Translations under genes and position numbers: made by a program | Shown: positions 1 to 8,033 of the stretch, one piece after another | How positions within the stretch are numbered: the stretch's first letter is position 1 | How the letters are laid out: the number at the start of each line of letters is the position of its first letter | Assembly: GCF_008386495.1 (NCBI RefSeq) | Contig: NZ_VTHJ01000057.1 | Coordinates: forward strand, 1 to 50,430 | Direction of reading: 5' to 3' | Source: Streptomyces tailanensis | Lineage (GTDB): Bacteria; Actinomycetota; Actinomycetes; Streptomycetales; Streptomycetaceae | DNA length: 50,430 nucleotides | Notes under the pieces: generated by a model | What the model saw: only the letters and a program-made list of their open reading frames with translations | Told to the model about the DNA's origin: nothing | Database searches by the model: none

Positions 1-73
1 GCAGCCAGCGCCCTCCTGAAGCGGGAATGACCGATCCCGTGATCTCAACTCAGAACAGGCCCTAGGGGCCACG

Positions 74-298
74 TCACCGGTAGTCGTCCTCGTCGAGGGA
101 GACCACTCGGGACTGTTCCACGAGATCGGCCTCGTTGGCGGCGTCGCGGTCCACGTCGGTCAGTGGTTCGTCCTGGTCCGGGGTGACCTTCTTGTGCTGC
201 TCGGCGGAGTCGGCCTCGGGAGCCTCGACGTCGTCGAGTTCCACGGAATCGTCCTCGGTCTCGGTGAAAGTCTCGGGATCGGTCGGGTCAACGGCCAT
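74..298 (-). CDS. Small acidic protein of unknown function
   Basis: A 74-residue, strongly acidic protein rich in Asp and Glu, with no membrane segment, signal peptide or recognisable domain; it is probably disordered. The ATG is preceded by a good purine-rich ribosome binding site (AAGGGGAAA, about 8 bases upstream). It is divergent from the alpha/beta hydrolase gene, sharing the roughly 200-bp gap at 299-495. The first 73 bases of the window hold no convincing gene; a short GGCCC/GGGCC inverted repeat near 58-71, just past the stop, could be a weak terminator. Function is unknown. Confidence 0.75.
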   Translation of the reverse strand: MAVDPTDPETFTETEDDSVELDDVEAPEADSAEQHKKVTPDQDEPLTDVDRDAANEADLVEQSRVVSLDEDDYR

Positions 299-495
299 CG
301 TGGTTTCCCCTTCCTGGTACCTACGAGCCTAGGAGACAGTCGATCGTGGCGCTATGCGGTCCGGTGGTGACTGCTTCCGCCGTCTGCGGAGACCGCTTCC
401 GCGCCCCGGTACCCACTGATGCGTGGCTGATTTGTGATGCGACCTGTGACGGCGAACACATGAACCACTGCGTGATCGTCTCGTAACATTGCCGC

Positions 496-1623
496 ATGTC
501 TTCGACCGAGTTGCCGTCCGTGCTGACCGCCACAGCGTCACCGAAGGCGAGTGCTGTGCGTGTGGCGCCCGGCGAGCGGCTGCGGTCGGTACGGTTGCCG
601 GGGATCACGCTGACGGTGCGGTCGAGACCGCCGGCGCGCGAGGATCTGCCGCCCGCCCTGTTCGTGCACGGACTGGGCGGTTCCTCGCAGAACTGGTCGT
701 CGCTGATGCCGCTGCTCGACGAGCACGTGGCCGGTGAGGCGGTCGACCTGCCCGGCTTCGGCGACTCGCCGCCGCCGGACGACGGGAACTACTCGGTCAC
801 GGCACACGCGCGCGCGGTCATCCGTCATCTCGACGCGGCGGAACGCGGGCCCGTGCACCTCTTCGGCAACTCCCTCGGCGGCGCGGTCACGACCCGCGTC
901 GCGTCCCTGCGCCCCGATCTCGTCCGGACGCTGACCCTGGTGTCGCCCGCCCTGCCGGAGCTCCGCGTGCAGCGGACCGCCGTACCGACCGGGCTGCTGG
1001 CCCTGCCGGGTGTGGCGGGCCTCTTCACCCGCTTCACCCGGGGCTGGTCCGCCGAGCAGCGCGTACGAGGTGTGATGGCGCTCTGCTACGGCGACCCCGC
1101 GCGCGTCACGGAGGAAGCCTTCCGCAACGCGGTGGAGGAGATGGAGCGACGGCTCCAGCTTCCGTATTTCTGGGACGCGTTGACGCGGTCCGCCCGTGGC
1201 CTCGTGGACGCGTACACCCTGGGCGGGCAGCACTCGCTCTGGCGCCAGGCCGAGCGCGTCCTCGCGCCGACCCTCCTCGTCTACGGCCGCCGCGACCAGC
1301 TCGTCTCCTACCGCATGGCCCAGCGAGCCGCCCGTACCTTCCGCGACTCCCGGCTGGTCACGCTGCCCGAGGCGGGGCATGTGGCGATGATGGAGTACCC
1401 GGAGGCGGTCGCCGGAGCATTCCGCGAACTGCTCGCCGACACGGGGAAGTCGAACGACGCGGAGGGCGTGGCCGGCGCGGATCCGGCTGCGGATCCGGTG
1501 GCGGTCCGCGGGGGTGGCTCGCCGGGTGCGGGTGGCTCGGTGGGCGGAAGCGGCTCGGCCGACGGTGACGATTTCGCCGCGGGAGGGTCCGTCACGGGCT
1601 CTCCCCCCGGTGTGGGGAGCTGA
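496..1623 (+). CDS. Alpha/beta hydrolase
   Basis: A 375-residue alpha/beta-hydrolase-fold enzyme. The oxyanion-hole HGLGG motif is at about residues 58-62, the nucleophile elbow GNSLGG carries Ser126, the acid is probably Asp267 (in GRRDQL), and the base His295 (in GHVAMMEYP). The last 60 or so residues are a Gly/Ser/Ala-rich low-complexity tail outside the fold. The position next to DUF3152, moeZ and the adn genes resembles mycobacterial LipV, but the substrate (ester, lipid or other) cannot be read from sequence. A TAACAT box at 484-489 lies just 7 bases before the ATG and no Shine-Dalgarno is seen, so the message may be leaderless. The gene ends 8 bases before the DUF3152 gene, so the two are probably cotranscribed. 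Confidence 0.9.
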   Translation: MSSTELPSVLTATASPKASAVRVAPGERLRSVRLPGITLTVRSRPPAREDLPPALFVHGLGGSSQNWSSLMPLLDEHVAGEAVDLPGFGDSPPPDDGNYSVTAHARAVIRHLDAAERGPVHLFGNSLGGAVTTRVASLRPDLVRTLTLVSPALPELRVQRTAVPTGLLALPGVAGLFTRFTRGWSAEQRVRGVMALCYGDPARVTEEAFRNAVEEMERRLQLPYFWDALTRSARGLVDAYTLGGQHSLWRQAERVLAPTLLVYGRRDQLVSYRMAQRAARTFRDSRLVTLPEAGHVAMMEYPEAVAGAFRELLADTGKSNDAEGVAGADPAADPVAVRGGGSPGAGGSVGGSGSADGDDFAAGGSVTGSPPGVGS

Positions 1624-1631
1624 GGCGCGGC

Positions 1632-3389
1632 GTGGGACGGCACAGCCGCAAGGGGCGGGCCCCGAAAGGCGAAACAAACGACATAAGGGCGGCCCGGGCG
1701 ACAATCGCCGGACCGGGCAACCGCCGGACGGCGGCGCCACGGCCACCGGGCGGACCTGGGACTCCGGCCGATGCCGGGACCCCGGGCACAGGCGGACCGA
1801 TGCCGCGGGGCGCGACGGGGCCACCGGCTCCGGGGGCCGGCGGGCCAGCACCTCGGGGCGCCATGGGGCCACCTGCTCAGGGCACGACCAGCGGGCTTGG
1901 CGGTGCTCCGCGTCAGGGGGTGCCCCGACCGCCGGACGACACGCCTGCGCGGGGGGTGCCCCGCATGTACGACGGGACTCCCGGACACGGGATGCCGCGC
2001 TTCAACGGCGGCGCGCCCGCACAGGGGGGCCCGCGTTTTGCTGACGGGACGCCGGCCCATGGTTTCCCTCGTTTTCCCGATGGCACGCCGGCTCACGGGA
2101 TGCCGCGATTTCCTGACGGCACCCCGGCTCATGGGGTACCGCGTTTCCCTGACGGGACGCCCGCGCACGGCTTCCCCCGTCTTCCCGACGGCACCCCCGC
2201 CCCGGGCTTCCCTCAGAGCCGTGGTGGTCACCCCGAGCAGCGTGAAGGGGGCGGGAGCTGGGGGCAGTTGGGCGGTGACGGGTGGTCGGCTGCTGCCGGG
2301 CAGGGCGTGACGCACGGGGCTCCTTCGGGGGCCCCGAACGGCGTGCCTGGTGAGCGTCCCGGTCCGCGCGTTCCCATTCCCCGGCAGCGGCGGGAGGCCC
2401 CGCCCGCCGGTGGTCCCCGGCAGGCTTACCTGGACGCCTTCGGTGAGGTCGACGACGTCTTCGGGCCCGGCACGGCCCACCGCGTCACCACAGGTGCCGA
2501 CGCCGACGTACAGGCCGAGACGGCTGTCGAGGAGAAGGCGCCGCCCGAGGCGCCTTCCGAGGGCAAGGAGACGGCCAAGGGTGGCAAGGGCAAGGCGTTC
2601 ACCGGGATCGCGGCCGCCGCTGTCACCACCGTGCTGGCCGTCATTGTGGGCGGACAGTTCGTGGGCGGGCAGAACGGCACCGCCACGCAGTCGCAGGCCG
2701 CCGGCACCGATGACCGTGACGTGCGCGACACCTCGCGCAGTGACAGCCGGCCCACGCCGTCCAGCACGCCGAGCCCGAGTGCGGCTCCGCTGTCGTACGA
2801 CGAGGAGATGGACAAGAAGTACACGCTCGCTGCGGACCTGGAGGGAAGCGGGAAGTTCGCGGCCGTCATGGGCTTCGACAAGGCGCCGGGTACGGGGCAG
2901 AAGTACCGCTACCGCGTCGACGTCGAGGAGGGGCTCGGGCTCGACGCGGAGCTGTTCGCCGAGGCCGTGCAGAAGACCCTGAATGACGAGCGGAGTTGGG
3001 CGCACGGCGGTGGCCGTACGTTCGAGCGGATCTCCTCGGGCGAGCCCGACTTCGTGATCACGCTGGCCAGTCCGGGCACCACCGCCGTCTGGTGCGCCAA
3101 GTCGGACCTCGACACGACCGTGGACAACGTGTCCTGCGACTCGGCCGCCACCGAGCGCGTGATGATCAACGCGTATCGCTGGGCGCAGGGGGCGGAGACG
3201 TACGGCGATCAGATTCACGCGTACCGGCAGATGCTGATCAATCACGAGATCGGCCATCGCCTCGGCAAAGGCCATGTGACCTGTGACAAGGACGGCGAGC
3301 TGGCTCCCGTCATGCAGCAGCAGAGCAAGTTCCTCACCTACAAGGGGATCACGTGCAAGGCCAATCCCTGGCCGTATCCCGGGAGTTGA
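1632..3389 (+). CDS. DUF3152 membrane-anchored putative zinc protease
   Basis: A 585-residue protein starting with GTG (VGRHSRKG). Residues 1 to about 310 are low complexity, rich in Pro and Gly, with seven 12-residue repeats. One transmembrane helix follows at about residues 320-345, then a Ser/Thr-rich linker, then the DUF3152 domain, which carries the zincin motif HEIGH at 538-542 with a third ligand at His548 (HEIGHRLGKGH). Topology is probably N-in with the metallopeptidase-like domain outside. Family homologues are widespread in Actinobacteria (Rv3207c-like) and not well characterised. Proteolytic activity is inferred from the intact HExxHxxGxxH motif. The repeat-rich cytoplasmic region is longer than I expect for mycobacterial relatives. 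Confidence 0.9.
   Translation: MGRHSRKGRAPKGETNDIRAARATIAGPGNRRTAAPRPPGGPGTPADAGTPGTGGPMPRGATGPPAPGAGGPAPRGAMGPPAQGTTSGLGGAPRQGVPRPPDDTPARGVPRMYDGTPGHGMPRFNGGAPAQGGPRFADGTPAHGFPRFPDGTPAHGMPRFPDGTPAHGVPRFPDGTPAHGFPRLPDGTPAPGFPQSRGGHPEQREGGGSWGQLGGDGWSAAAGQGVTHGAPSGAPNGVPGERPGPRVPIPRQRREAPPAGGPRQAYLDAFGEVDDVFGPGTAHRVTTGADADVQAETAVEEKAPPEAPSEGKETAKGGKGKAFTGIAAAAVTTVLAVIVGGQFVGGQNGTATQSQAAGTDDRDVRDTSRSDSRPTPSSTPSPSAAPLSYDEEMDKKYTLAADLEGSGKFAAVMGFDKAPGTGQKYRYRVDVEEGLGLDAELFAEAVQKTLNDERSWAHGGGRTFERISSGEPDFVITLASPGTTAVWCAKSDLDTTVDNVSCDSAATERVMINAYRWAQGAETYGDQIHAYRQMLINHEIGHRLGKGHVTCDKDGELAPVMQQQSKFLTYKGITCKANPWPYPGS
1965..2216 (+). repeat. Seven tandem 36-bp coding repeats
   Basis: Seven in-frame 36-bp units inside the DUF3152 gene encode variants of a 12-residue unit (FPDGTPAHGFPR). 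The central units (2037-2180) are the most alike at protein level but vary at synonymous sites, suggesting old duplications kept by selection or gene conversion. Confidence 0.85.
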
Positions 3390-3466
3390 GCGCGATGTGA
3401 TCGCTTGATTCCTTAGCGCGACCAAACGCGTTCCGCTAGCGAAAGTTACGCCCGTTCACCCCTTTT

Positions 3467-3500
3467 GGTGGCGCGATGGACAACCGTCCGTCGCGCCACC
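3467..3500. terminator. Perfect 15-bp hairpin after the DUF3152 gene
   Basis: Arms GGTGGCGCGA and TCGCGCCACC enclose a U-G pair and an inner GGAC/GTCC stem with an AACC loop, giving a continuous 15-bp stem. It lacks a T-tract, as is common in Streptomyces. It lies between the DUF3152 stop and the glycosyltransferase start, and its presence argues against an upstream ATG at 3476 as the glycosyltransferase start. Confidence 0.65.
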
Positions 3501-3580
3501 GCCTTGTCCGCATACGTTCGTCCCGCTGCGAGCCGCCGGGTGAACGGCGGCTCCCCAAACGGGAGATCGGGGGTGCACGC

Positions 3581-5392
3581 GTGCGCATCGGACTGCTTAC
3601 GGAGGGTGGCTATCCGTATGTGAGTGGTGACGCCAGGCTCTGGTGCGACCGACTCGTGCGTGGGCTGGAGCGACACGAGTTGGACGTCTACGCGCTCAGT
3701 CGGAGCGAGCGGCAGGAGGACGAGGGGTGGATCCCGCTGCCGTCGCATGTCCGCCGGGTCCGTACCGCGCCGCTGTGGAGGGCCGAGGACGGCGGGGTCG
3801 CCCACGGCCGCCGGGCGCGGCGGCGCTTCGCGGAGGCGTACGGCGAACTGGCGGCGGCGGTGTGCACCGCGAGGGCGGGCGGGCTGGCCGGGGAAGCCGC
3901 CGGGGGTGGCTCCGAAGCCGAGGCGGACCGTTTCGGCAACGCGCTGTACGCGCTCGCCGAACTGGCCCGCGACGAGGGCGGACTGGCCGGCGCCCTGCGC
4001 TCCGAAGTCGCCGTACGCGCACTGGAACGCGCCTGTCGCGCGCCGGGCGGGCTGCGGGCGGCGCGCGAGGCTCGCGTACCGGATCTGCTGACCGTCGCCG
4101 CACACCTCGAACGCGCCCTGCGCCCCCTCTCGCTCGACTGGTACGAGGACGACGGGCTCGGCTCGGTCGACCTGTGCCACGCGGCGGCGGGCGGCACGGC
4201 GGCACTGCCCGGGCTGCTGGCCCGGCACTTCCATGAGGTGCCGCTGCTGGTCACCGAGTACGGCGTGCCGCTTCGGGCGCACTACCTCGGGGCCTCCGGG
4301 GACGCGCCGGTGCGCGCCCTGCTCGCGGCCTTCCACCGACACCTGACCGTCGAGGTCTACCGGCAGGCCACCTGCCTCACCCCCGGCAACACCCATGCCC
4401 GGCGCTGGCAGGAACGCTGCGGCGCCGACCGCACCAAGATCCGTACGGTCTATCCCGGCATGGACGCGTCCCGCTTCGCGGAGGTGGGCGAAGCTCCGGA
4501 ATGCTCGGATCCGCACACGCTGGTGTGGGTCGGCCGGATCGAACCCACCAAGGACCTGATCTCCCTGCTGCACGCCTTCGCCGAGATCCGCAGGGCCGAG
4601 CCCAAGGCGCGGCTCAGGATCGTCGGGGCGGCGGCGGGCGGCGAGGGAGCCGCCTATCTCGGCCACTGCAAAACCCTGGCCGCACAGCTCTTCCCCGACG
4701 AGGCGGACGGCGTGCACGCCGTCGGCGACAACCCCGTCTCCTTCGAGGAGATCGGCGACCCGGCCGTCCCCGACCTGGCGGAGGCATACGCGGCGGGTGC
4801 CGTGGTGGTGCTGTCGAGCGTTGTCGAGGGCTTTCCGATCAGCCTGGTCGAGGCGATGTTCTGCGGCCGGCCCACGGTCTCCACGGATGTGGGCGCGGTC
4901 GTGGAGGTCATCGGCGGTACGGGACTCGTCGTCCCGCCGCGCAATCCGCGGGCGCTCGCCGAGGCGTGCGTGGCGCTCCTCCGTGCACCCGAGCGCCGTG
5001 CGCGCCTAGGCGCCGCCGCGCGATCCCGCGCCCTGGAACTCTTCACCGTCGAGCAGAACGTCGCGGCATTTCGTGGCATCTACCTCGAGGTCGTCTCCCG
5101 CGCCCCGGTACGCAAGCTCGTCCTGGACGACACCGGCGAACCCCTGCCCTTCGGAGCCCCCGCCGAGTCCCGTGTTCCCGGCCGCTGGACCGAGTCCCGG
5201 CTGGTGACGGGGAGCCTCGGCGTCGCCGGGGTGGCCGGTGTCGCGGGCCTCGGACTCGTCACCGGCCGCCCTCGCTGGGCCCTCGGCGAGCCCGTACGGG
5301 CCACCACCCCGGCCCGCGCCACGGGGGTGCCTCCGGTCCCTCCGGCGACGGCCACCGGGGAGCCGGTGCCCGCGGGGGAGGGGGCGCGATGA
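3581..5392 (+). CDS. DUF3492/PelF-like GT4 glycosyltransferase
   Basis: A 603-residue GT-B fold retaining glycosyltransferase. The N-terminus (VRIGLLTEGGYPYVSGDARL) matches the start of DUF3492/PelF proteins, which is why I choose the GTG at 3581 (GGAGATCGGGGGTGC upstream) rather than an ATG 105 bases earlier. The C-terminal GT4 domain has VGRIEPTKDL near residue 315 and the nucleotide-sugar binding EGFPISLVEA near residue 415. PelF is the cytoplasmic, UDP-sugar-using transferase of Pel polysaccharide synthesis. About 100 residues after the GT4 core are Pro/Ala/Gly-rich. The stop overlaps the next start (ATGA). The donor sugar is not determined by sequence alone. Confidence 0.85.
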   Translation: MRIGLLTEGGYPYVSGDARLWCDRLVRGLERHELDVYALSRSERQEDEGWIPLPSHVRRVRTAPLWRAEDGGVAHGRRARRRFAEAYGELAAAVCTARAGGLAGEAAGGGSEAEADRFGNALYALAELARDEGGLAGALRSEVAVRALERACRAPGGLRAAREARVPDLLTVAAHLERALRPLSLDWYEDDGLGSVDLCHAAAGGTAALPGLLARHFHEVPLLVTEYGVPLRAHYLGASGDAPVRALLAAFHRHLTVEVYRQATCLTPGNTHARRWQERCGADRTKIRTVYPGMDASRFAEVGEAPECSDPHTLVWVGRIEPTKDLISLLHAFAEIRRAEPKARLRIVGAAAGGEGAAYLGHCKTLAAQLFPDEADGVHAVGDNPVSFEEIGDPAVPDLAEAYAAGAVVVLSSVVEGFPISLVEAMFCGRPTVSTDVGAVVEVIGGTGLVVPPRNPRALAEACVALLRAPERRARLGAAARSRALELFTVEQNVAAFRGIYLEVVSRAPVRKLVLDDTGEPLPFGAPAESRVPGRWTESRLVTGSLGVAGVAGVAGLGLVTGRPRWALGEPVRATTPARATGVPPVPPATATGEPVPAGEGAR

Positions 5393-6873
5393 GCGAGCTG
5401 AGGTTGGATGGACTGGACGAGCTGGATGGCCTGGACGAGCTCGATGAGCCGGATGAGTTGGACGGGGCCGGTGGGCTGGATGGGGTTGGCTTGGAGGGCG
5501 CGCTCGGTGCGCGGGCTTCGCGCGGCCCGGCCTCCTCACCCGGTGTGAAGGCCTTGCGTGGCCCGGCGGATGAGCCCGCTGCGGAGGCTTCTGCCGGTTC
5601 CGGCGCAGGGCCCGCGTCCGGAGGGAAACTCGCGCCACCCCCCACGGCCACACTCGATCCGGCCCCCGACCCCACGGCCACACTCGATCCGGCCCCCGAC
5701 CCCACCGCCGAACTCGACCCGGCTCCACCCGAATCCGCAGCCCCAAGCCCCAAGGTCGGCGGCGAAAGCCTCGCCGCGGCCACCTCCAAGCCCGCCCTCC
5801 GCCGCGGGGCCGTGGACCCGGTGAAGGCTCTGATGCATCGGCACCGGGAACTGTGTGAGCGGGCCGTCGATCCGTTGGAGATCGCCGCCGGGCTGGAGGC
5901 GCACGGTGTCACCGACCGTACGGCTGCCCGCTTCCGGCACCGGGACGTGTTCTCGCTCGCCGAGGAGATGTACGCGCGCGTGCCCCGCGACGGGGAGACG
6001 CCCCCCGAGCGCGATCCGGTGCCCGGTGCGCCCGGCGCGGGCCGGGGCTGGGCCGTGCTCGCCCTGCTGCCGGGCGCCCTGTGCGCGGCGGCCGTGGCGG
6101 GGGTGCGGCTCGTCGAAGGCCAGCCGCGTGTCGTGGCCGCCGTCGCCGCAATCGGCGCCCTCGCGGTGACGCTCGGTCTGCGCGTGGCCCTCGGGCGAGG
6201 GCCGCTGCGTGCCCCGTCCGGTACGAGGAGCCGTACGCGCGCGTGGTGGACCTGCTGGCTGATCGCGTACGCCCTCCTCGGTGACGGCCTGCTGGCCGCC
6301 GGTCTCGACGACGGCCCCCACGGCCGTTGGCCCCTCGCCGCCGCACCTGTCCTGGGCCTTGCCCTGGCCTGCGCCCCCGCGATCTGGTGCGCCCACCTCC
6401 TCTCCGTACGGGCCCGCCGCAAACTCGCCGCCAGCCGGGGTCTCGCCGAGTTCGCCGACTCCGTCAGGCCCCTGCTCCTCGGCGTGTTCGTTCTCTATAT
6501 GTGCGCCCTGGCCGCTCTGCTCGCCCTGTGCGGCGCGCTCCTGGACGAGCCCGCCGCACACGCCGGGGCCGGCGCCCTTGGGGCACTGCTCCTGTTCGCC
6601 CGCCTGCTCACCGCGCACGGCTCCGCGCACGCCCCGGCTGTCGTCCTCTGCACGGCATCCCTGACCGAGGCGTTCGCACTGGTCACGGTCTTCGCGAGCC
6701 GCCTGCCCGGCTACTCCTTTCTCGCCGTCCCCGTCGAGACCGTCGTCGCTGCCTGGGGCCCCGGCGCCGTCCCGACCCTGGTGTGCGGCACCGCCGCGCT
6801 CGTCCTGCTCGTCCACGCCACCCGCACACTCACCCGGGCTTCGGCCCACGCCCTGCCCTCGGAGGACACCTGA
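5389..6873 (+). CDS. Polytopic membrane protein of the Pel-like cluster
   Basis: A 494-residue protein overlapping the glycosyltransferase by ATGA, so translationally coupled. Residues 1-40 are repeats of Leu-Asp-Glu/Gly (LDELDGLDELDEPDE), residues 40-140 are a Pro/Ala-rich linker with a 10-residue tandem repeat, residues about 145-205 form a conserved-looking soluble helical motif (LMHRHRELCERA), and the rest has about eight hydrophobic segments. I do not recognise a named family. By position it could fill the role of the PelG/PelE membrane components, but no sequence similarity to those was visible, so this is inference only. Confidence 0.8.
   Translation: MSELRLDGLDELDGLDELDEPDELDGAGGLDGVGLEGALGARASRGPASSPGVKALRGPADEPAAEASAGSGAGPASGGKLAPPPTATLDPAPDPTATLDPAPDPTAELDPAPPESAAPSPKVGGESLAAATSKPALRRGAVDPVKALMHRHRELCERAVDPLEIAAGLEAHGVTDRTAARFRHRDVFSLAEEMYARVPRDGETPPERDPVPGAPGAGRGWAVLALLPGALCAAAVAGVRLVEGQPRVVAAVAAIGALAVTLGLRVALGRGPLRAPSGTRSRTRAWWTCWLIAYALLGDGLLAAGLDDGPHGRWPLAAAPVLGLALACAPAIWCAHLLSVRARRKLAASRGLAEFADSVRPLLLGVFVLYMCALAALLALCGALLDEPAAHAGAGALGALLLFARLLTAHGSAHAPAVVLCTASLTEAFALVTVFASRLPGYSFLAVPVETVVAAWGPGAVPTLVCGTAALVLLVHATRTLTRASAHALPSEDT
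5641..5730 (+). repeat. 30-bp tandem repeat in membrane protein gene
   Basis: Two perfect 30-bp copies (5641-5670, 5671-5700) and one diverged copy (5701-5730) encode a Pro/Asp/Ala-rich decapeptide in the linker (PTATLDPAPD). The perfect identity, including synonymous positions, indicates a recent duplication and likely length variation between strains. Confidence 0.85.
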
Positions 6874-7029
6874 TCCCATCTCGGTCTTCGTCGCGGCGCG
6901 CCCCACACCGCAGCCCGAAGCCCAGTCCGACCGATGCACGGGACCTCCGTCCCGAGCGAACCCTCCCGCGGGGCCGACACTGCGGGCCCACCTCATCACT
7001 CACGGCACCACCCCTAAGGAGAACACCAG

Positions 7030-7077
7030 ATGATCACCTCCCGAACCGGAGAGCCCGCCCCGGGAGCCGCCCGATGA
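7030..7077 (+). CDS. 15-residue leader ORF coupled to the epimerase gene
   Basis: A short ORF (MITSRTGEPAPGAAR) with an excellent ribosome binding site (AAGGAGA, about 8 bases upstream) ends in TGA overlapping the epimerase ATG as ATGA. The epimerase itself has only a weak GGGAG upstream, so translation of this ORF could deliver ribosomes to it. Whether the peptide has a function, or the ORF is only a coupling device or attenuator, cannot be told from sequence. The 156 bases before it (6874-7029) hold no gene I can support. Confidence 0.5.
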   Translation: MITSRTGEPAPGAAR

Positions 7078-8033
7078 GGGTCCTGCTGATCGGAGCCAAC
7101 GGATATCTCGGCCGTTTCGTCGCCGAACGCCTGCTCGCCGACCCCGCCGTGCAGCTCACCGCGCTCGGCCGGGGCGACGACGCCGACGTACGGTTCGACC
7201 TCGCCACCGGCAGCCCCGGCGCGCTCACCCGCTTCCTGGACGCGGTGCACCCCGGCGTCGTCGTCAACTGCGCCGGAGCGACCCGCGGCGGCGCCCGCGA
7301 ACTCGCCCGGCACAACACCGTCGCCGTCGCCACAGTCTGCGAGGCCCTCCGCCGCAGCGGCTGCGGAGCGCGCCTGGTGCAGATCGGCTGCGGCGCCGAG
7401 TACGGCCCCAGCCAGCCCGGGTCGTCCACCGCCGAGGACGCCGTGCCCCGCCCCGGCGGCCCGTACGGCGTGAGCAAACTCGCCGCCACCGAACTCGTTC
7501 TCGGCTCCGGCCTGGACGCCGTGGTCCTGCGCGTCTTCTCGCCCGCCGGGCCCGGCACCCCCGCCGGCTCGCCGCTCGGCCGCCTCGCCGAGGCTATGCG
7601 CCGCGCCATGCAGTCCGGCGACGGCGAACTCAAACTCGGCGGCCTCGGCGTCCAGCGCGACTTCGTCGACGTACGCGATGTCGCCCGCGCCGTCCACGCC
7701 GCCTCGCTCTCCGCCGCCCAGGGCGTGATCAACATCGGCTCCGGCCGTGCCGTGCGCCTCCGCGACGCCGCGGCCGTCCTCGCCCGCGTGGCCGGATACG
7801 GCGGCGCCCTGCACGAACTCGACGCCCCGCCCGGCACCCTCAGGCCGACCATCGGTCACCCCCGCCCCGAACCGGACCACGCGGCTCCGGTCGCCTACCC
7901 CTACCCGGACGGCTGTGGCAGCTGGCAGCAGGCCGACGTCCGCACCGCCCGCGACCGGCTCGGCTGGCGGCCCCGGATCAACCTCGAGGAGTCCCTCGCC
8001 GACATCTGGATGGAGGCGGCGTGCCGTATCTGA
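7074..8033 (+). CDS. NAD-dependent epimerase/dehydratase (extended SDR)
   Basis: A 319-residue extended short-chain dehydrogenase. The Rossmann motif GANGYLG is at residues 8-14, the catalytic Tyr-x3-Lys appears as YGVSK near residues 138-142, and the C-terminal substrate-binding region includes a RDFVDVRDVARA segment typical of nucleotide-sugar epimerases. It likely interconverts or dehydrates a nucleotide sugar in the cytoplasm. In a Pel-like context a UDP-GlcNAc/GalNAc C4-epimerase (PelX role) would fit, but specificity is inferred from neighbours only. It overlaps the next gene by 13 bases. Confidence 0.88.
   Translation: MRVLLIGANGYLGRFVAERLLADPAVQLTALGRGDDADVRFDLATGSPGALTRFLDAVHPGVVVNCAGATRGGARELARHNTVAVATVCEALRRSGCGARLVQIGCGAEYGPSQPGSSTAEDAVPRPGGPYGVSKLAATELVLGSGLDAVVLRVFSPAGPGTPAGSPLGRLAEAMRRAMQSGDGELKLGGLGVQRDFVDVRDVARAVHAASLSAAQGVINIGSGRAVRLRDAAAVLARVAGYGGALHELDAPPGTLRPTIGHPRPEPDHAAPVAYPYPDGCGSWQQADVRTARDRLGWRPRINLEESLADIWMEAACRI

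Noticed and set aside
1308..3425. Long minus-strand open frame opposite the DUF3152 gene
   Set aside because: Third-position shadow of the real plus-strand gene; low-complexity Arg/Pro/Gly translation with no domain.
3476..3580. Upstream ATG extension of the PelF-like glycosyltransferase
   Set aside because: It lies inside a perfect hairpin, has no ribosome binding site, and family members begin at the VRIGLLTEGG segment.
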